A stretch of DNA of 64,000 bases from Pinus tabuliformis. Taxonomy: Eukaryota > Streptophyta > Pinopsida > Pinales > Pinaceae. Both the position numbers and the translations under genes were made by a program. Shown here piece by piece: positions 32,534-43,345 of this stretch. How positions within the stretch are numbered: position 1 is the first letter of the stretch; the number at the start of each line of letters is the position of its first letter. The stretch is from assembly GCA_031772625.1 (NCBI GenBank), contig CM062818.1, forward strand, positions 214,203,742 to 214,267,741, read 5' to 3'. The notes beneath the pieces were generated by a model. It searched no databases. It saw only the letters and a program-made list of their open reading frames with translations, and was not told the DNA's origin.

Positions 32534-32737
32534 CTAAGAAGAAAGGGCAGGGATCCAACATCTACTGATCTTCCAGCCGTCATCTCTATTGAGATTGTTA
32601 GGCCTTCTGTCGATCTCAATAGCTTCCCTGAGTTTCCGATGATGGAACTGGGCAACCTTGGCAATAACCTTAGCCTCCTCAATACAAACGAGATGCTTGG
32701 TCTTATCCACATGCTCTGCCAGCGCTGAAGACTTGAT
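32534..32737 (-). pseudogene. Penelope-like element 3' fragment (end of GIY-YIG ORF)
   Basis: On the minus strand 67 codons read IKSSALAEH, then HRKLREAIEI, then RRPNNLNRDDGW, ending in WIPALSS and a stop at 32536-32534. This matches the C-terminal tail that follows the GIY-YIG endonuclease domain in Penelope-like elements. It lines up with the same region of the second copy at 39615-40337 (SLALAEH, KHEALKIIKHPNNINRDGG) but is clearly divergent from it. The 5' part is missing, as expected for 5'-truncated retroposition or overwriting by the adjacent copia LTR. Confidence 0.75.
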
Positions 32738-32802
32738 TTAGTTGACTCAATTAATTTGAGTTGGGAATCTATTTAGAGTGATCTCTAAATTTTAAGGGCT
32801 CA

Positions 32803-33472
32803 TGTTAAGCTTTTTTGAATTGTATTTAATTCAGTTTAACTTACTTAAATTCAGTTAAACTAGTTCCAATTCATGAAGGAATTAGTGAGACATCCAATAG
32901 TGGGGTGTAACCTACACTAGTGGGGTTTAACTAGCACAGCTCAACTGGTAAATTGAAGATTCACTCATAATTAACTCATGCATGTCAGATCAGAGAAAGA
33001 CCCAGTTGAGATTGGAGTTTAAGAACATTGTACTATTAGTTGTATAATCATCTGATTTGTACAGGTGTTACGCAGTTATGGATGAGGAATTTCCCAATTA
33101 AATATGGGTTAATTCCCTAGGAAACTACACAAGGAAATAGGATCTTGGTAGGTAGCAGATTTGGCTAAGTATTGACTGGAGCTTGTTTGTGAAGCAGTGA
33201 GATAGATTGAGATAGTGCAAAGGTTGCTCGGGCTTGAGCACAGCATTGTAGTCTTTTCATATTTTCTAGTTAATGCAATGTATAAATAGCAAGGATTTTT
33301 AGTTGTGGCTTTCCCCATAAAATTATTATGTTATGTGTGATTGAATTCTTTCTCTTTTATGCTTCGTGATTTCATCGATCGTTTATTGTTTCCACTAATG
33401 AATAGAGTAGATTCAAGTCATTTGTTTTAGCATACTACAATGTGCAGTTTGAATCTACAAGGAACTTCTACA
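32803..33472 (+). repeat. 5' LTR of copia element 1 (start uncertain)
   Basis: It ends in TTCTACA directly before the primer-binding site. A TATA-like GTATAAATAG lies at about 33281. No partner LTR is available in the window to fix the left end. Confidence 0.5.
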
Positions 33473-33484
33473 TGGTATCAAAGC
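33473..33484 (+). promoter_or_regulatory. copia 1 primer-binding site (tRNA-iMet)
   Basis: TGGTATCAAAGC differs by one base from the standard initiator-methionine tRNA complement TGGTATCAGAGC and directly follows the LTR end. Confidence 0.75.
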
Positions 33485-33569
33485 TGAAATCACTATAGAA
33501 GAGGAGAATGTGAGTTTGTCTTTTGCAAGAGAAGTCAAATTTGAAGTATCATACTTCAGAGCCAGTAGG

Positions 33570-34740
33570 ATGTCGTACTACGGATTGAGACTTGAATTTG
33601 CCCTTAAGGGTAATTCGAACTATATTGCTTGGAAGGAAAAATTGGAGGCAGTGTTGGAAGACAACGAGCTTAAGGAATTCATAGACAAAAATATTCCTAA
33701 GCCAATTGATGCTGAGGATCCGACAGAGTGGAGAAAGTGTGTGGAAAAGGCGAGAAGGATTATCCTAGAAGGAGTTCAATATCATTCTGTTTCGAACCTC
33801 CACGGTAAGAAAACTCCATTTTCAATGTGGAAGACCTTGACAGACCTGTTCCAAAACAGCAGTGACCACAGGATGCTAGCACTGAAGGACAAGCTCAGAA
33901 TGATCAAGATGGAGAAGGGCAACACAATACCGAAATACTTGACTAAGTTCACCCAATGTCGGGATGAGCTTGGAAGTGTCGGTGTTATAGTTGTTGAAGA
34001 CGATCTGGTGAGCCTAAAACTTCTAGGACTTCCCAAGAGTTGGCACAGCTACCAGGACTCAGTTAATGGGAGGGAGAAGCTACCAGAGTGGGAGCGATTG
34101 TGGTCTGACTTGGTACAAGAAGAGATTCGGTAGAACACCATAAATGGATCCTCATCCAAGCATGATGATGAGGAGAAATGTGCCTTAGCTGGAAAGGAGA
34201 AGAAAGGGAAGGGGAATTCATCCCATTCCAAATCAGATTCCAGTCAGGGCGGCAAGAAGAAGGACATGTCGAAGATTAAATGTTTTCATTGTCACGAGCT
34301 GGGACACTATGCTACAAATTGTCTGCACAAGAAGGTTGGTAAGAAGCCCTCAGGAGAAGCGGCAGGTGAAACTCTTGCTTCAAAATTCAAACTGGATTTC
34401 ACCGTCATCGCTTGCATGGTGACATCGTTGATGGGTAGTGTGTGGTACCTGGATAATGGAGCCTCATTCCATATAACCGACAACAAAGAGTTCTTCAGTG
34501 ACTTTGAGGAAAAGGACCTCCAAATACACATCGAGATGGGAGATGATGGGAGGTATAACACGACCGACATCGGTATTGTTACCTTTCAGAGGAAGTCTGG
34601 TTCTCCCTTCACATTAAAAGATGTCATGTATGTTCCAAGTTTGAAGAAGAATTTGGTTTTAGTTTCCATATTAGAGGATCATGGCTATGATGTGATATTT
34701 AGCAAGGGAAAGGCTTCCCTTCATCACAAGCCTCAAGACA
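33570..34740 (+). pseudogene. copia 1 gag, zinc knuckle and protease region
   Basis: The gag start at 33570 (MSYYGLRLEFAL) matches the start of the second copia's gag. Copia gag landmarks follow: NYIAWKEKLEAVL, HGKKTPFSMWKTLTDLF, LALKDKLRMIKM and LGLPKSWHSYQDSV. A TAG at 34131-34133 breaks the frame, which then continues through a CCHC knuckle (CFHCHELGHYATNC, about 34281). The protease active site reads YLDNGASFH at about 34450, with Asn where the usual DSG triad has Ser, so protease activity is doubtful. A frameshift near 34738 ends the frame. The product would form virus-like particles and process the polyprotein. Confidence 0.85.
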
Positions 34741-36282
34741 GGTGAAGCGGATCGGGGTTCAAGTGAAGAACCTCTATAAATTGGATGTAGAAGATTGTGC
34801 TTCTTTGAGCACCAAAGAAGAGAAGGTGCAAAGTCGAGACATCGGTCACTTGTGGCAGAGAAGATTGAGTCACTTGCACCACGAAGCCTTGAATATCATG
34901 TAACAAATTTCTACAGGACTTCCCAAGGGTACACTAAAGCAAAGAGACACATTCCAAGGGTGAACATTGGGGAAGTACACCAAAGCTTCCTTTCATGATA
35001 AATATGGTCAAGCGCAAGCGATCCTTGATTGAGTTCAATCAGATGTGTTGGACCGTTCTTGACAACATCCACGGCCAAGCACGAGTATTCTGTAATATTG
35101 TTTGATGATTTTTCTCGTAAGTGTTGGATTTTCTTCATGCAGAATAAAGATCAGACGTTCGCTAAATTTTGTGAATTTAAAGCACTTTTCAAGGAAGATA
35201 CTGGCAAAAAAGTTAAATCTCTCAGAAGCGATAATGGTGGAGCATATGTGTCGAATGAATTCAAGAACTTATATGCATTAGAAGGCATTCAACGAGAGTT
35301 AATAACACCTCATAACCCACAGTAGAATGGGGTGGATGAAAGGAAGAATATAAGTATTGCGGGAGCAGCACATACAATGTTACATGATTAGGGCCTACCG
35401 TTGCACTTGTGGGTTAAAGCATGCAACACAATTATTTATTTGTAGAACATAAGCCCTCGTCGAATTTTCAGGTAAGGAACTATATGTGGCACACTTCGGG
35501 ATCTTTGGTTCATTAGTCTACTATCATGTTACCAAGGATGCACGAAAAAAGCTAGAGCCAATAGCTGAGTTGGACATATTTGTGGGGTACACTGATACAC
35601 CTCACAACTATTAAGTGTACCTGCCATCCAACAAGATGAGAGTGGTTCGTAGAGATGTGAAGTTCGATGAAGAGAAGGCCATGAGATGTTCCCTTGAGTG
35701 AGAGCTTCAGTTACATGCAAATGAGGAGCTTTTAGCTCCAAAGGAGGAACTTCAAGATGATGTGGAACAGCCACATGCAAAGGAGCAGAGAGTGGAAGCA
35801 CCTACTCATGCAGACACTTTCAGAGATGGAAGGAAGCACACCAGAGAGGTTGACAGATTGATGTATGATGCTAGAGAGAATGTGGGAGAACCCACATCAC
35901 AACGTAGGCATAAGAGGTCACCAGATCGGTACACTAGCTATATGGCTCTAATGAGCGAGAGTGTAGAGGTCGAGCCATCCTCATTCGAGGAAGCGATGAA
36001 ACAACCAGTATGAGTTGATGCCATGGTTGAGGAGTATGACTCCATTATCAAAAACAATGTTTGGGAAGTGGTCCCAAGACTAGAAGACAAGTCAATGGTG
36101 AGTTCCAGATGGCTTTACAAAGTAAAGCAAGCATCATATGGGAGTGTGGAGAAACACAAGGCCATATTTGTGGCCAAAGGGTTCTCTCAGGTGGAGGGAA
36201 TTGATTACGAGGAGACCTTTGCTCCAGTAGCAAGGTACTCGTCAATCAGATCTATTCTAGCACTATTAATGTTTGCAAATTT
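34740..36282 (+). pseudogene. copia 1 integrase and N-terminal reverse transcriptase
   Basis: Integrase pieces are recognisable: LWQRRLSHLHHEALNIM at about 34850, FDDFSRKCWIFFM at about 35103 (first catalytic Asp), LRSDNGGAYVSNEF at about 35222 (second Asp), and NGVDERKN at about 35327 (Glu). The zinc-binding Cys pair upstream is lost (one changed, one a stop). The linker and reverse transcriptase start follow (NNVWEVV, SRWLYKVK, FVAKGFSQVEGIDYEETFAPVAR at about 36055-36240). The frame then runs into foreign sequence at about 36283. Several in-frame stops are TAG or TAA at expected Gln codons. Confidence 0.8.
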
Positions 36283-36544
36283 TTGTGGGGTAGGTTATGT
36301 GATTGAGATGCCAAAATTTCTTCCACAATAGACATATTTGAATGTCGATGCTTCGAGTCTACAACAAGACCCAACATCAGGACAAAGGTTGAGAAAAACA
36401 TAAGAGAATGAGAGGTATAAATAAAGGGATAACAACAACAAAAAATGGCCGACATAATTTTTATTTTTATTTTTTTAATCTTGATGAGTTTTACAAATGA
36501 TTTTTTTTTAATTTAATATATTTTTATTTCATATATATTAATAT

Positions 36545-37913
36545 TTCAATGTAACTTATTTTTTTTTCTAGGTAAAGTCTACTTCTATATTAAGGTAAGA
36601 AAAATATTTACATGGTTTACATCATCCGAGGGGGCCGTGGCCCGCCCTCTAACAGTAACGACCTGGACAGACTATCGATCCACTGAGACAGAGTTACAAA
36701 AACTTGTCCATTTGAGTTCCTTGGACAGCAGACATTTTGAACATGGACAGACAAAATACAGACCCTTTTTACTTCATTGACTCTAACCTTTAACGGGCTA
36801 ACTATACTGACTAGAAGCAAACAGCCATGGTAAGGCTGAGAACTAGGACTGAAAATAACCGAAATGTGAACCAACAAAGACATTAACAACTGTGCAAAAA
36901 ACCTTGAGAAGAGCACCCGAGTAGGTTCAAGTTGGGTGGCTGGGCGACGCTGGCGGCTTCCCCTGCTGCGGACTGGGCGGATCGAGCCATATAACGAACT
37001 CATCACCAATCTGAAGTTGCCCATCTGAACCCGGTTGAATGGAGTCATGTCCCTCGTCTCTGCCCTGAGCACGATTGAACGTCGGCGGAATTTCTTGCAC
37101 TGACTCGGCTTGGGCCGAGTCCTCCTGAACCTGAACTTGCTGAGGCTGAACAATCTGCTCTATGGCATCCAGGGGACGGGGCGCACGATAAACCTTGCCA
37201 TGCATGTCCCCCAGGAGTATATCGCTGCCCTGGATGCTTGCTGAGGCAGGGGAAGACGAGGAGGGGTCTTCAGGTGCCGCTTCCGAAAGATAAACTGAGA
37301 AATTGACAATTACATCAGACTGGATGAGTCTTCTAGGAATTCTGAGGCGGAATGTCTGGTATGTATCCTGCAAAACCAGAAACTCCTCCTCAGAACTGGA
37401 AGACGAGGGGGACACAGCAGCCATGGGAGCGATTGGGTGCGGCTCCTCCATTTCATTTGCAATTCGAGTCCCTGATCTACCGCCTCGTCGAGGCACACCT
37501 CTGCTACGCATCATAGCTCCTAACGCAAGGGCTTTGAGGCGCTGCTCAACCACCTTGATTCGGCACTCCGGAGAATTCCCTTGCCAATTTCCAGCGTCGA
37601 GTGGCTTGCCCTGTACATTGCAAGTCTGGGCATTCCTACTAAATAACAAATTCCTTGCAGTCACCGTAGGCAGAGGGCATGGCTCCATCATGCCTGAGCG
37701 CATCGAGTCCAGAGCAGCCTCGCTTGGTTTGAATGCGTCGTCCTCCTTGTTCTGAACCAACTTAATACCGTTTGCCATGAGCATTGAATTAAATCCTGTC
37801 TACATTGCTGGAATGTACATACCTGTCCTCTCGGCCTTGTCACAGATGTTGAGGCGAGTGCTTGCCTTAATGGCACGTAATGACACCCGCATCCGGGTTC
37901 AATGTAACTTATT
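36545..37913 (-). mobile_element. retroposed sequence with 16-bp target duplication and A-tail
   Basis: TTCAATGTAACTTATT occurs at 36545-36560 and again at 37898-37913, bracketing 1,337 bp (36561-37897). The left edge is a T-run, that is, an A-tail on the minus strand, so the insert is a target-primed (LINE-type) retroposition product in minus orientation. It is clearly GC-richer than the AT-rich DNA around it. It is either a 5'-truncated LINE, a processed gene copy, or a copy of another RNA. No reverse transcriptase is present. Confidence 0.85.
36927..37892 (-). pseudogene. unidentified ORF of the retroposed sequence
   Basis: The frame is open from the very 5' edge of the insert. The ATG at 37892 gives MRVSLRAIKAS, one TAG occurs after about 30 codons at a likely former Gln codon, and a 285-codon uninterrupted stretch follows to TGA at 36927. 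Visible features are an arginine- and glycine-rich patch (SRGVPRRGGRSGTR), a serine run before EEEF, a Gln-rich acidic region (QPQQVQVQ) and a proline-rich tail. There are no membrane segments, no zinc knuckle and no polymerase motif. A 366-bp trailer separates the stop from the A-tail. I do not recognise the family. Because the frame touches the 5' edge, the source protein may be longer. The product looks RNA-binding by composition only. Confidence 0.55.
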
Positions 37914-37986
37914 AAGTTATATATAATAAATTAATATATTTGATTAAAAATATATTAATATATTAAAATTAATTGAATATATTAAT

Positions 37987-39416
37987 ATAATTGTTAGGAC
38001 TCAGAATTGACCATTTTTGACCTTATATTTTTGCCATAATATTACCCTTTTTCAGTTCATAAGTTGAAAGCTTTGATTACATAATGACCTAATTACCCTA
38101 AGGTATGAAGCAACTCCCCGCATGACTATGTGTTTAATTATTCATTACATATTCATGTTATCTTTATATTTATCTTTGGAAAAGTTAACCAAGTTGCTAA
38201 GTTGAACTGTCTAAAGTCTGCAGGAATTATAATTCATAGTTGCTGTAACACCAGAAACAACAACTACGCAGTTGCTGCAACACCAGAAACAGCAACTACG
38301 CAGTTGCTACAGCCAGCAACAGCAACTATCTAAAACAGGGAAATGTTATTTTGCAACAACTGGAATGCCGGAAATAACAAACGGCAACTATCAGAAGATC
38401 GCCAGAATTCCACGCTGACGCAGCATGATCAGCAACTGTCCAAAAAGGGTAAAACACAGTTACAGTTGCTAAAATATCAGGAACAGCATGGGTTTACTAA
38501 ATCAACAACCATGGGGAAGTGGCAAAGGATAGTGCGAGGATCCCAAGAAGACGGTCGAAGTTCGGTTACCAGCTGTGTAACAGTAAGAAACCCAAGAAAG
38601 AATACACTGTCACACTGTTGTAACAGCATCCTGTAACAAGGATGGATTTCTTATTTTTGACAGAAAGGTTTAACTGAATGAACTATGACAGTCTATTGTA
38701 ATAGATGTCTCCTCTATAAAGAGGAGACATCTACATTAGAGAAGGGGGGAGAAAAACAGTCTGTAAGGGAAATTTTGAAAGACAACAGCAAAGTCTGAAC
38801 TTTTATTGTAATTGGATCTTTTGGCAGATGAATAGAAGATTGTTCTGAGCACCTAATCTAGCATTTGTGTTCTGGGGAATCTTGTGAGAGGGACCGTGCC
38901 CACCTTCCTCACAAGATTCACCCATTTACTTTTCTGTCAAGTGTGTAAGTGTGTTTGGTAATTTCTTTTTGTTGGTACTCTGTTTTAGATTCTGTAGCAT
39001 TACCTCTGATGATTTCCTTTTTGCTAGTACTCTGTTATGTTAATTGCTTGAAGCTGTAAAAGGATATTTCACCGGTGAATTAGAGTTGCAGTGTGTATTA
39101 GCAATCTGGTTACAGGGGCAGGTGCTGAACGTCCTTACCTGGAGGATAGGGTCCTGATCCTATGCTAACAGAGCATCCATCACTTCTCTTTTTAGATTTG
39201 TATTCTTAGTTAACTGCTTTCATTTTATCTTTGCAATGTATTGTTATAACATAGAGTGAGAAACAGAATCGTGTACACTACAGCTCTTTAATGCTTTTAA
39301 AAATTAAGTACATATAGTACACGGTAGCCTTTGAAATAAAAGACTTTCCGAGGTTGACAAATTAATGTGGTACTTGACTGTTTAATTAATAAACAATTCA
39401 ACTAGCCAACAATAAT
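37987..39416 (+). mobile_element. solo LTR (1,420 bp) with 5-bp target duplication
   Basis: The LTR spans 37992-39411, starting TGTTAGGACTC and ending CTAGCCAACA, flanked by ATAAT at 37987-37991 and 39412-39416. A TATA-like CTCTATAAAG lies near 38714 and an AATAAAAG signal near 39336. A small repeated block (AGTTGCTGCAACACCAGAAAC variants, 38236-38330) sits in the U3-like part. No internal coding region is left, so two LTRs recombined. The flanks are AT-rich, which weakens the evidence from the duplication. Confidence 0.65.
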
Positions 39417-39614
39417 CAAATATATTAATAAGTTCAAGAGTAATGAATATAATTTGGATTTAATCAATAAAGGATTGAATTAATGATAATTAAAATAAAT
39501 CATCCATAGTTTAAGAAAGTTTATTTTAATTAATCATTCCTTGATTATTAAAGGTTAGTGATACTAATGGAGGAACGAGGGCCAAGTGGGAAGGATTAAA
39601 GGTAGAAGTGGATT

Positions 39615-40337
39615 TTAAGGGTTGTATTTTTTTGTAAGTAGAGGTACCCAGTTTTTTCTAACCTCAATCCCCCCATCTCTGTTAATATTATTGGGGTGTT
39701 TTATGATTTTCAGTGCCTCATGCTTCTTCCTCTTGTAGTAATTTTTCTCTTTGGATAGTAATTCCACGTCCTCCAGGAAAATATGATGACTAGTCTTCAT
39801 AGAGTGTTCTGCAAGAGCTAAGGACTTGATTCTTCCATTCTTGATGTCAGCAATGTGCTCCTTGAGTCTAGTTTTGAAGGCTCTTCCAATGTCCCCAATG
39901 TAACACTTACCACATGAGCACTTGATTTTGTAAACCCCTTTTTGTTGAAGGTGATCTAATCTGTCTTTCACAGATCTCATCTTTTGTCTGATAGTATCTA
40001 AGGGTTTGAACAAGGTTGATATACCTTTCTTTCTAATAATTTTGGCTATTTTGTCAGTGATACCTTGGATGTATGGAAGATGTGCCTTTCCAATAGGGAG
40101 TTTTGAGAGGAAAATGAGGTGGGATTAGTGGTGGATCTGGATTGGGCTCTTTTGATTGCTTTGTTGATGTCTCTGAGCTTGTAGCCAGTGTTCAAGAAAA
40201 CCTTCTTTAGATACTCTATTTCCTCTTTCACATAGGAAATTCTTAATGCTCTTGTGAAGAGTGCATTGAGAACCCCCATTTTCTGGGCTAGATGGTGATG
40301 TGAATCAACATGTAGATAGTTGTCTGTGTCAGCATAG
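39615..40337 (-). pseudogene. Penelope-like reverse transcriptase tail plus GIY-YIG endonuclease
   Basis: From the truncated 5' end the frame reads TDNYLHVDSHHHLAQKMGV, the C-terminal part of a Penelope reverse transcriptase. It continues with ALFTRALRISY and a helical linker, a frameshift near 40030, and then IRQKMRSVKDRL. The GIY-YIG endonuclease core follows (KGVYKIKCSCGKCYIGDIG, FKTRLKEH), then the tail (ALAEHSMKTSHHIF, HPNNINRDGG, NWVPLL) to the stop at 39615. The nuclease normally nicks the target DNA so the RT can prime there. Only the last ~230 codons are present. This family is rare in plants and known from conifers. Confidence 0.85.
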
Positions 40338-40772
40338 ATGGGATGGAAGATACATCAGATGGATGTGAAGATAGCATTCCTCAACGATATGATTGAGGAA
40401 GAGGTGTATATTGAGCATTTAGAAGGATTTGAGACCTTCAACAGAGATTTGCATGTGTGCAAATTCAAGTGAGGGTTGTATGGACTAAAACAAGCACCCC
40501 GTGCTTGGTACACCAGAATTGACTGTTATTTCATTGGGTTGGGTTTCACCAAAATTGACGCAGATGCGGACCTTTACCATATTGTGGTTGAAGGCACATT
40601 TTTTATTATAGTATTATATGTCGATGGTTTGATTTTAACAGGGCATGAGAAGCCAATAAAATCTTGCAAAGAGGATCTTGCAAGATAATTCGAATGAAGG
40701 ACCCGGAGCTCATGCATTACTTTCTTCGTATGGAAATATGGCAAGAAGATGAGGAATTGTTTGTCTCTCGGG
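40338..40772 (+). pseudogene. copia 1 reverse transcriptase, middle part
   Basis: The frame resumes with HQMDVKIAFLND, then GLYGLKQAPRAWY at about 40478 and the polymerase active-site motif as YVDGLILTG at about 40617 (usual YVDD, here YVDG, so the second catalytic Asp is lost). It continues with FRMKDPELMHYFL. A TGA near 40471 and a small frameshift near 40688 interrupt it. It breaks at LFVSR where the 656-bp insertion starts. Confidence 0.8.
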
Positions 40773-41428
40773 TGATTTGAACTTAAACAAGAATGCAACA
40801 AATTACAGATATAACCATAAATGCAGAGATGCATCAGAAATAACACTTCATTCCATTAACATCAAAATACTGAAATATGCTTACAAGTAGAATGGAAATC
40901 AAAATACTAAAATATGCTTACAAGTAGAATGGAAATCAAAATACTAAAATATGCTTACAAATAGAATGGAAATAAACTATCTCAGGCGGTGGTAGCTTAT
41001 CTCTAAGAAGAGATGTGGTGGCTACATGCCTCTGAACTGTGTTACAATGAGGCTCAAGGGTCTATTTATTATTGAACAATAAGGGAATACCCTAAACAAC
41101 CAAAAACCTAACCCCAGGAGATGTAACACCAAGAGTTTGTTGACCTCGTTGGGGTTTGTTGGGAAGCCAACTTCCCAGAGTCGTAACTTGGTCATATAAT
41201 CTCCATTTGGCACGTATGATACATTGTTAGAAAGATCTCTCCAACAGCTACGGTCTCGCTTCAGACCTCAAAAAAATGTCGTTTAGGGGGTCAAAATTGC
41301 TCCCAAAGTTCAGGTCCCGAAAAACTGCTAAAAATAGTAAATGCTGCAATAAACAAGGAGACATATGAAACTAACTGGAGGTCTAGGTGGAATAGATGGG
41401 TGTCCACCAATTTCCACCTAGATCATTA
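40773..41428. mobile_element. 656-bp non-coding insertion in copia 1
   Basis: The copia frame is continuous across this insert (VSR-G before, GKYDNEIL after), with GGG on both sides, perhaps a 3-bp target duplication. The insert contains a 37-bp tandem repeat (40861-40971) and no ORF. The ends (TGATTTGAAC and GATCATTA) do not form a clear inverted repeat. On the minus strand parts resemble LTR trailer sequence, so a fragmentary LTR is possible. Confidence 0.6.
40861..40971. repeat. 37-bp tandem repeat, three copies
   Basis: Units start at 40861, 40898 and 40935 with ATCAAAATACT(G/A)AAATA and contain TGCTTACAA(G/A)TAGAATGG. Two substitutions distinguish them. Confidence 0.9.
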
Positions 41429-41956
41429 GGGCAAGTACGACAACGAGATACTGAAGAAGTTCCACATGGAGAGAGGCAAACCCACAAATATTCCTCTAGC
41501 AGGTAATAGGAGGAAGGAGGATGCTATTTCAAGTGAAGTAGTGGAGGTTACTATTCATAGACAACTTGTGAGTTCACTTACGTATTTGGTGAACACACGA
41601 CCGAACATGTGTTTTACAGTTAACCAGCTTTGTCAAGCCATGGTTAAGCGAACCAAACATTATTGGAAGGCATCTAAACATGTGTTGAGATATCTCAGAG
41701 GCACCACTCAGTTTGGTCTTTGGTATAGACGGACAGAGGGAGTGAAGCTTCAAGGCTTCATAGATGCAGATTGGGCAGGGAGTCCATCCGAAAGAAAGAG
41801 CACATCAAGGGGAATCTTCAATATTGGGTCAGCAACAGTTTCTTGGTACAACAGGAAGCAGAGATCAGTTGCACTCAGTTCAGCAGAAGCAGAGTACATG
41901 GCTGCTAGTCAAGCAGCTTATGAGGCTATCTGGATGAGGAAGATCCTTGTTGGGTT
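41429..41956 (+). pseudogene. copia 1 RNase H region
   Basis: The copia C-terminal end is readable: NEILKKFHMERGKP, then the RNase H landmarks FIDADWAGSPSERKSTSRG, SWYNRKQRSVALSSAEAEY and EAIWMRKIL. The coding sequence stops at 41956, where TGTTAGGGTCC begins the Tat-like LTR. About 20-30 C-terminal residues, the polypurine tract and the 3' LTR of this copia should lie beyond the window end, after the Tat element. Confidence 0.85.
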
Positions 41957-42659
41957 TGTTAGGGTCCTATAATAATAGGATTCATAATTTTGAATTGGCT
42001 ATGATTAAGTCTTGTAATATTGTACATACCTTTGCTTTCTGCAAATGTTTTCCATACTAAAATTAAAAAATATAAAGAGCATATGTCCTAAAAGAAATAT
42101 CAAAGGACAAAAAGAATAAGAAAAGTGAAAAAAAGTGAAAAAATATGAACCCCAAACAAAAACAGATCATGAAAGTGTGCAAGTCCAAGTGCCACTACTC
42201 TTTACTTTACTGTCTAAAATAATGGTTGTGTGCAGCTTGTCATACATGCCACAACCCATGATAGTCAAACTATTTAATCTTGACTACTTCATGCTTTAAA
42301 TTTCCTATTTATAGTTAGAGAATAAAGATCTAGCCAAACAATTTAATCTTGGTAGATCAGTAGATAGGTAGAGAAATAAAAGAAGCCCATCAGTTTAATC
42401 TGATCCCTTGGAAGATATAAGGTTAGAAGTAGATAGTGTGTTTCATAAAAGAAAAATGAAAGAAAGGGTTTGCTAGCTTAAATGCACCCAATAATGTGAA
42501 GAAAAAATGTTAGGGTAAGTAAAATGGTAAGTAGAAAAAAGGTTGCAAAAATACAAGCTATTTGAGGCATAAGCACATCTATCATGCTTAATCATGTGTT
42601 TCAGTGTGCAGGAGCAGTTATGAAAGTAAAAGGATGCTCATAAGCTGATTTGGTTAACT

Positions 42660-43345
42660 TCCCCTTCATTTCATCTCACCCCCCACTACATACTTGCTAA
42701 TTTCCCCTTTACCCCATCATTTCTTATTAAAATACCCCTTTCCTTTAATTTTCACCTTTGACCCTTGGTTTCACACATTCCCTAGCAAATTACCCCCCAA
42801 ATTCATTCCCCTACCCAAAAACCCTCTTTTCCCTAGTGTGAAACCCTTTCCCCGTGCAAAAAATCATTTTCCCTTTGTTAATTTCCCTAACCCCCCCCCA
42901 AAAAAAAAACCCATAAAACCCTTTATCCTAAGTTTTATCCCCCCCCCCCACACATTACTTTATTAACTCTGCTACAATATCATTTTCCCGACAAAACCTT
43001 GGCCCCACTTCATAAACCCGCATTACATTTTAACCCCGCAATTATCCATTAATTAATTATACTTAAGTGAAATTATTTCCTCGGGCCCCACTAAATGTCT
43101 CCCCCATCTCCCGCCGTGCAACTCCGCCATGTGATGGCCGTTGGATCTTGCACCCTCAGATCCTATGACCCTCGGCCATATTGTGTCCACCCATCTCCCG
43201 ACCTTTACCAGCCCGAGAGCATGCAATATGGGCGATATTGCTCGGGCCCCCTTGGGTTACGTGGCGACACCACATTAAGTCGCGTGCTCTCGGGAAAATA
43301 CCACCCAATGGCTAAAAGCAGTGCGATGGCCTCCTAAATCGCCTC
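42660..43345. other. C-rich tract and GC-rich block in the Tat LTR
   Basis: The plus strand of 42660-43060 is almost purine-poor, with C runs of 6-10 at about 42680, 42891 and 42941, so the minus strand has several G runs. 43085-43345 is GC-rich with a plant-LTR-like GATGGCCGTTGGATC phrase and an imperfect hairpin around CAATATGGGCGATATTG (about 43221). No gene is supported; the proline-rich open frames here follow from base composition. Confidence 0.5.

Larger units (their letters stand above)
36283..40337 (-). mobile_element. 5'-truncated Penelope-like element, with later insertions
   Basis: The copia reverse transcriptase frame leaves at about 36283 and resumes at about 40338 (HQMDVKIAFLND). 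The right part of the intervening DNA is a minus-strand Penelope-like ORF truncated exactly at the junction; the rest is AT-rich sequence carrying a retroposed ORF (36561-37897) and a solo LTR (37992-39411). Removing those leaves about 1.27 kb. Both outer boundaries are approximate, and I find no clean target duplication. Confidence 0.6.
32803..41956 (+). mobile_element. Ty1/copia retrotransposon 1, interrupted, 3' end outside window
   Basis: The order is LTR, PBS, gag with zinc knuckle, protease, integrase, reverse transcriptase, RNase H, as in copia. The reverse transcriptase is split at about 36283/40338 by a Penelope-like insertion and again at 40773-41428. The RNase H end is cut at 41956 by a Tat-like gypsy element. 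Many stops and frameshifts make it dead. The 5' LTR start is uncertain; I chose the TGTTAAGC at 32803 because the better-preserved copia at 57222 starts TGTTGAA and both LTRs end TTCTACA. Confidence 0.8.

Noticed and set aside
32516-32728. 70-codon plus-strand frame near 32.5 kb
   Set aside because: The minus strand matches the Penelope tail residue by residue, so the plus-strand frame is a shadow.
37303-37755. 150-codon plus-strand frame opposite the retroposed ORF
   Set aside because: The A-tail and the longer frame reaching the 5' edge fix the orientation as minus, so this is antisense shadow.
37992-39170. Solo LTR ending at CTATGCTAACA (39170)
   Set aside because: The flanking 5-mers ATAAT and GAGCA do not match. 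The end at 39411 gives TGTTAG...CCAACA with matching ATAAT flanks.
42694-42966. 90-codon Pro/Phe-rich frame
   Set aside because: It is produced by the C-rich low-complexity tract in the LTR.
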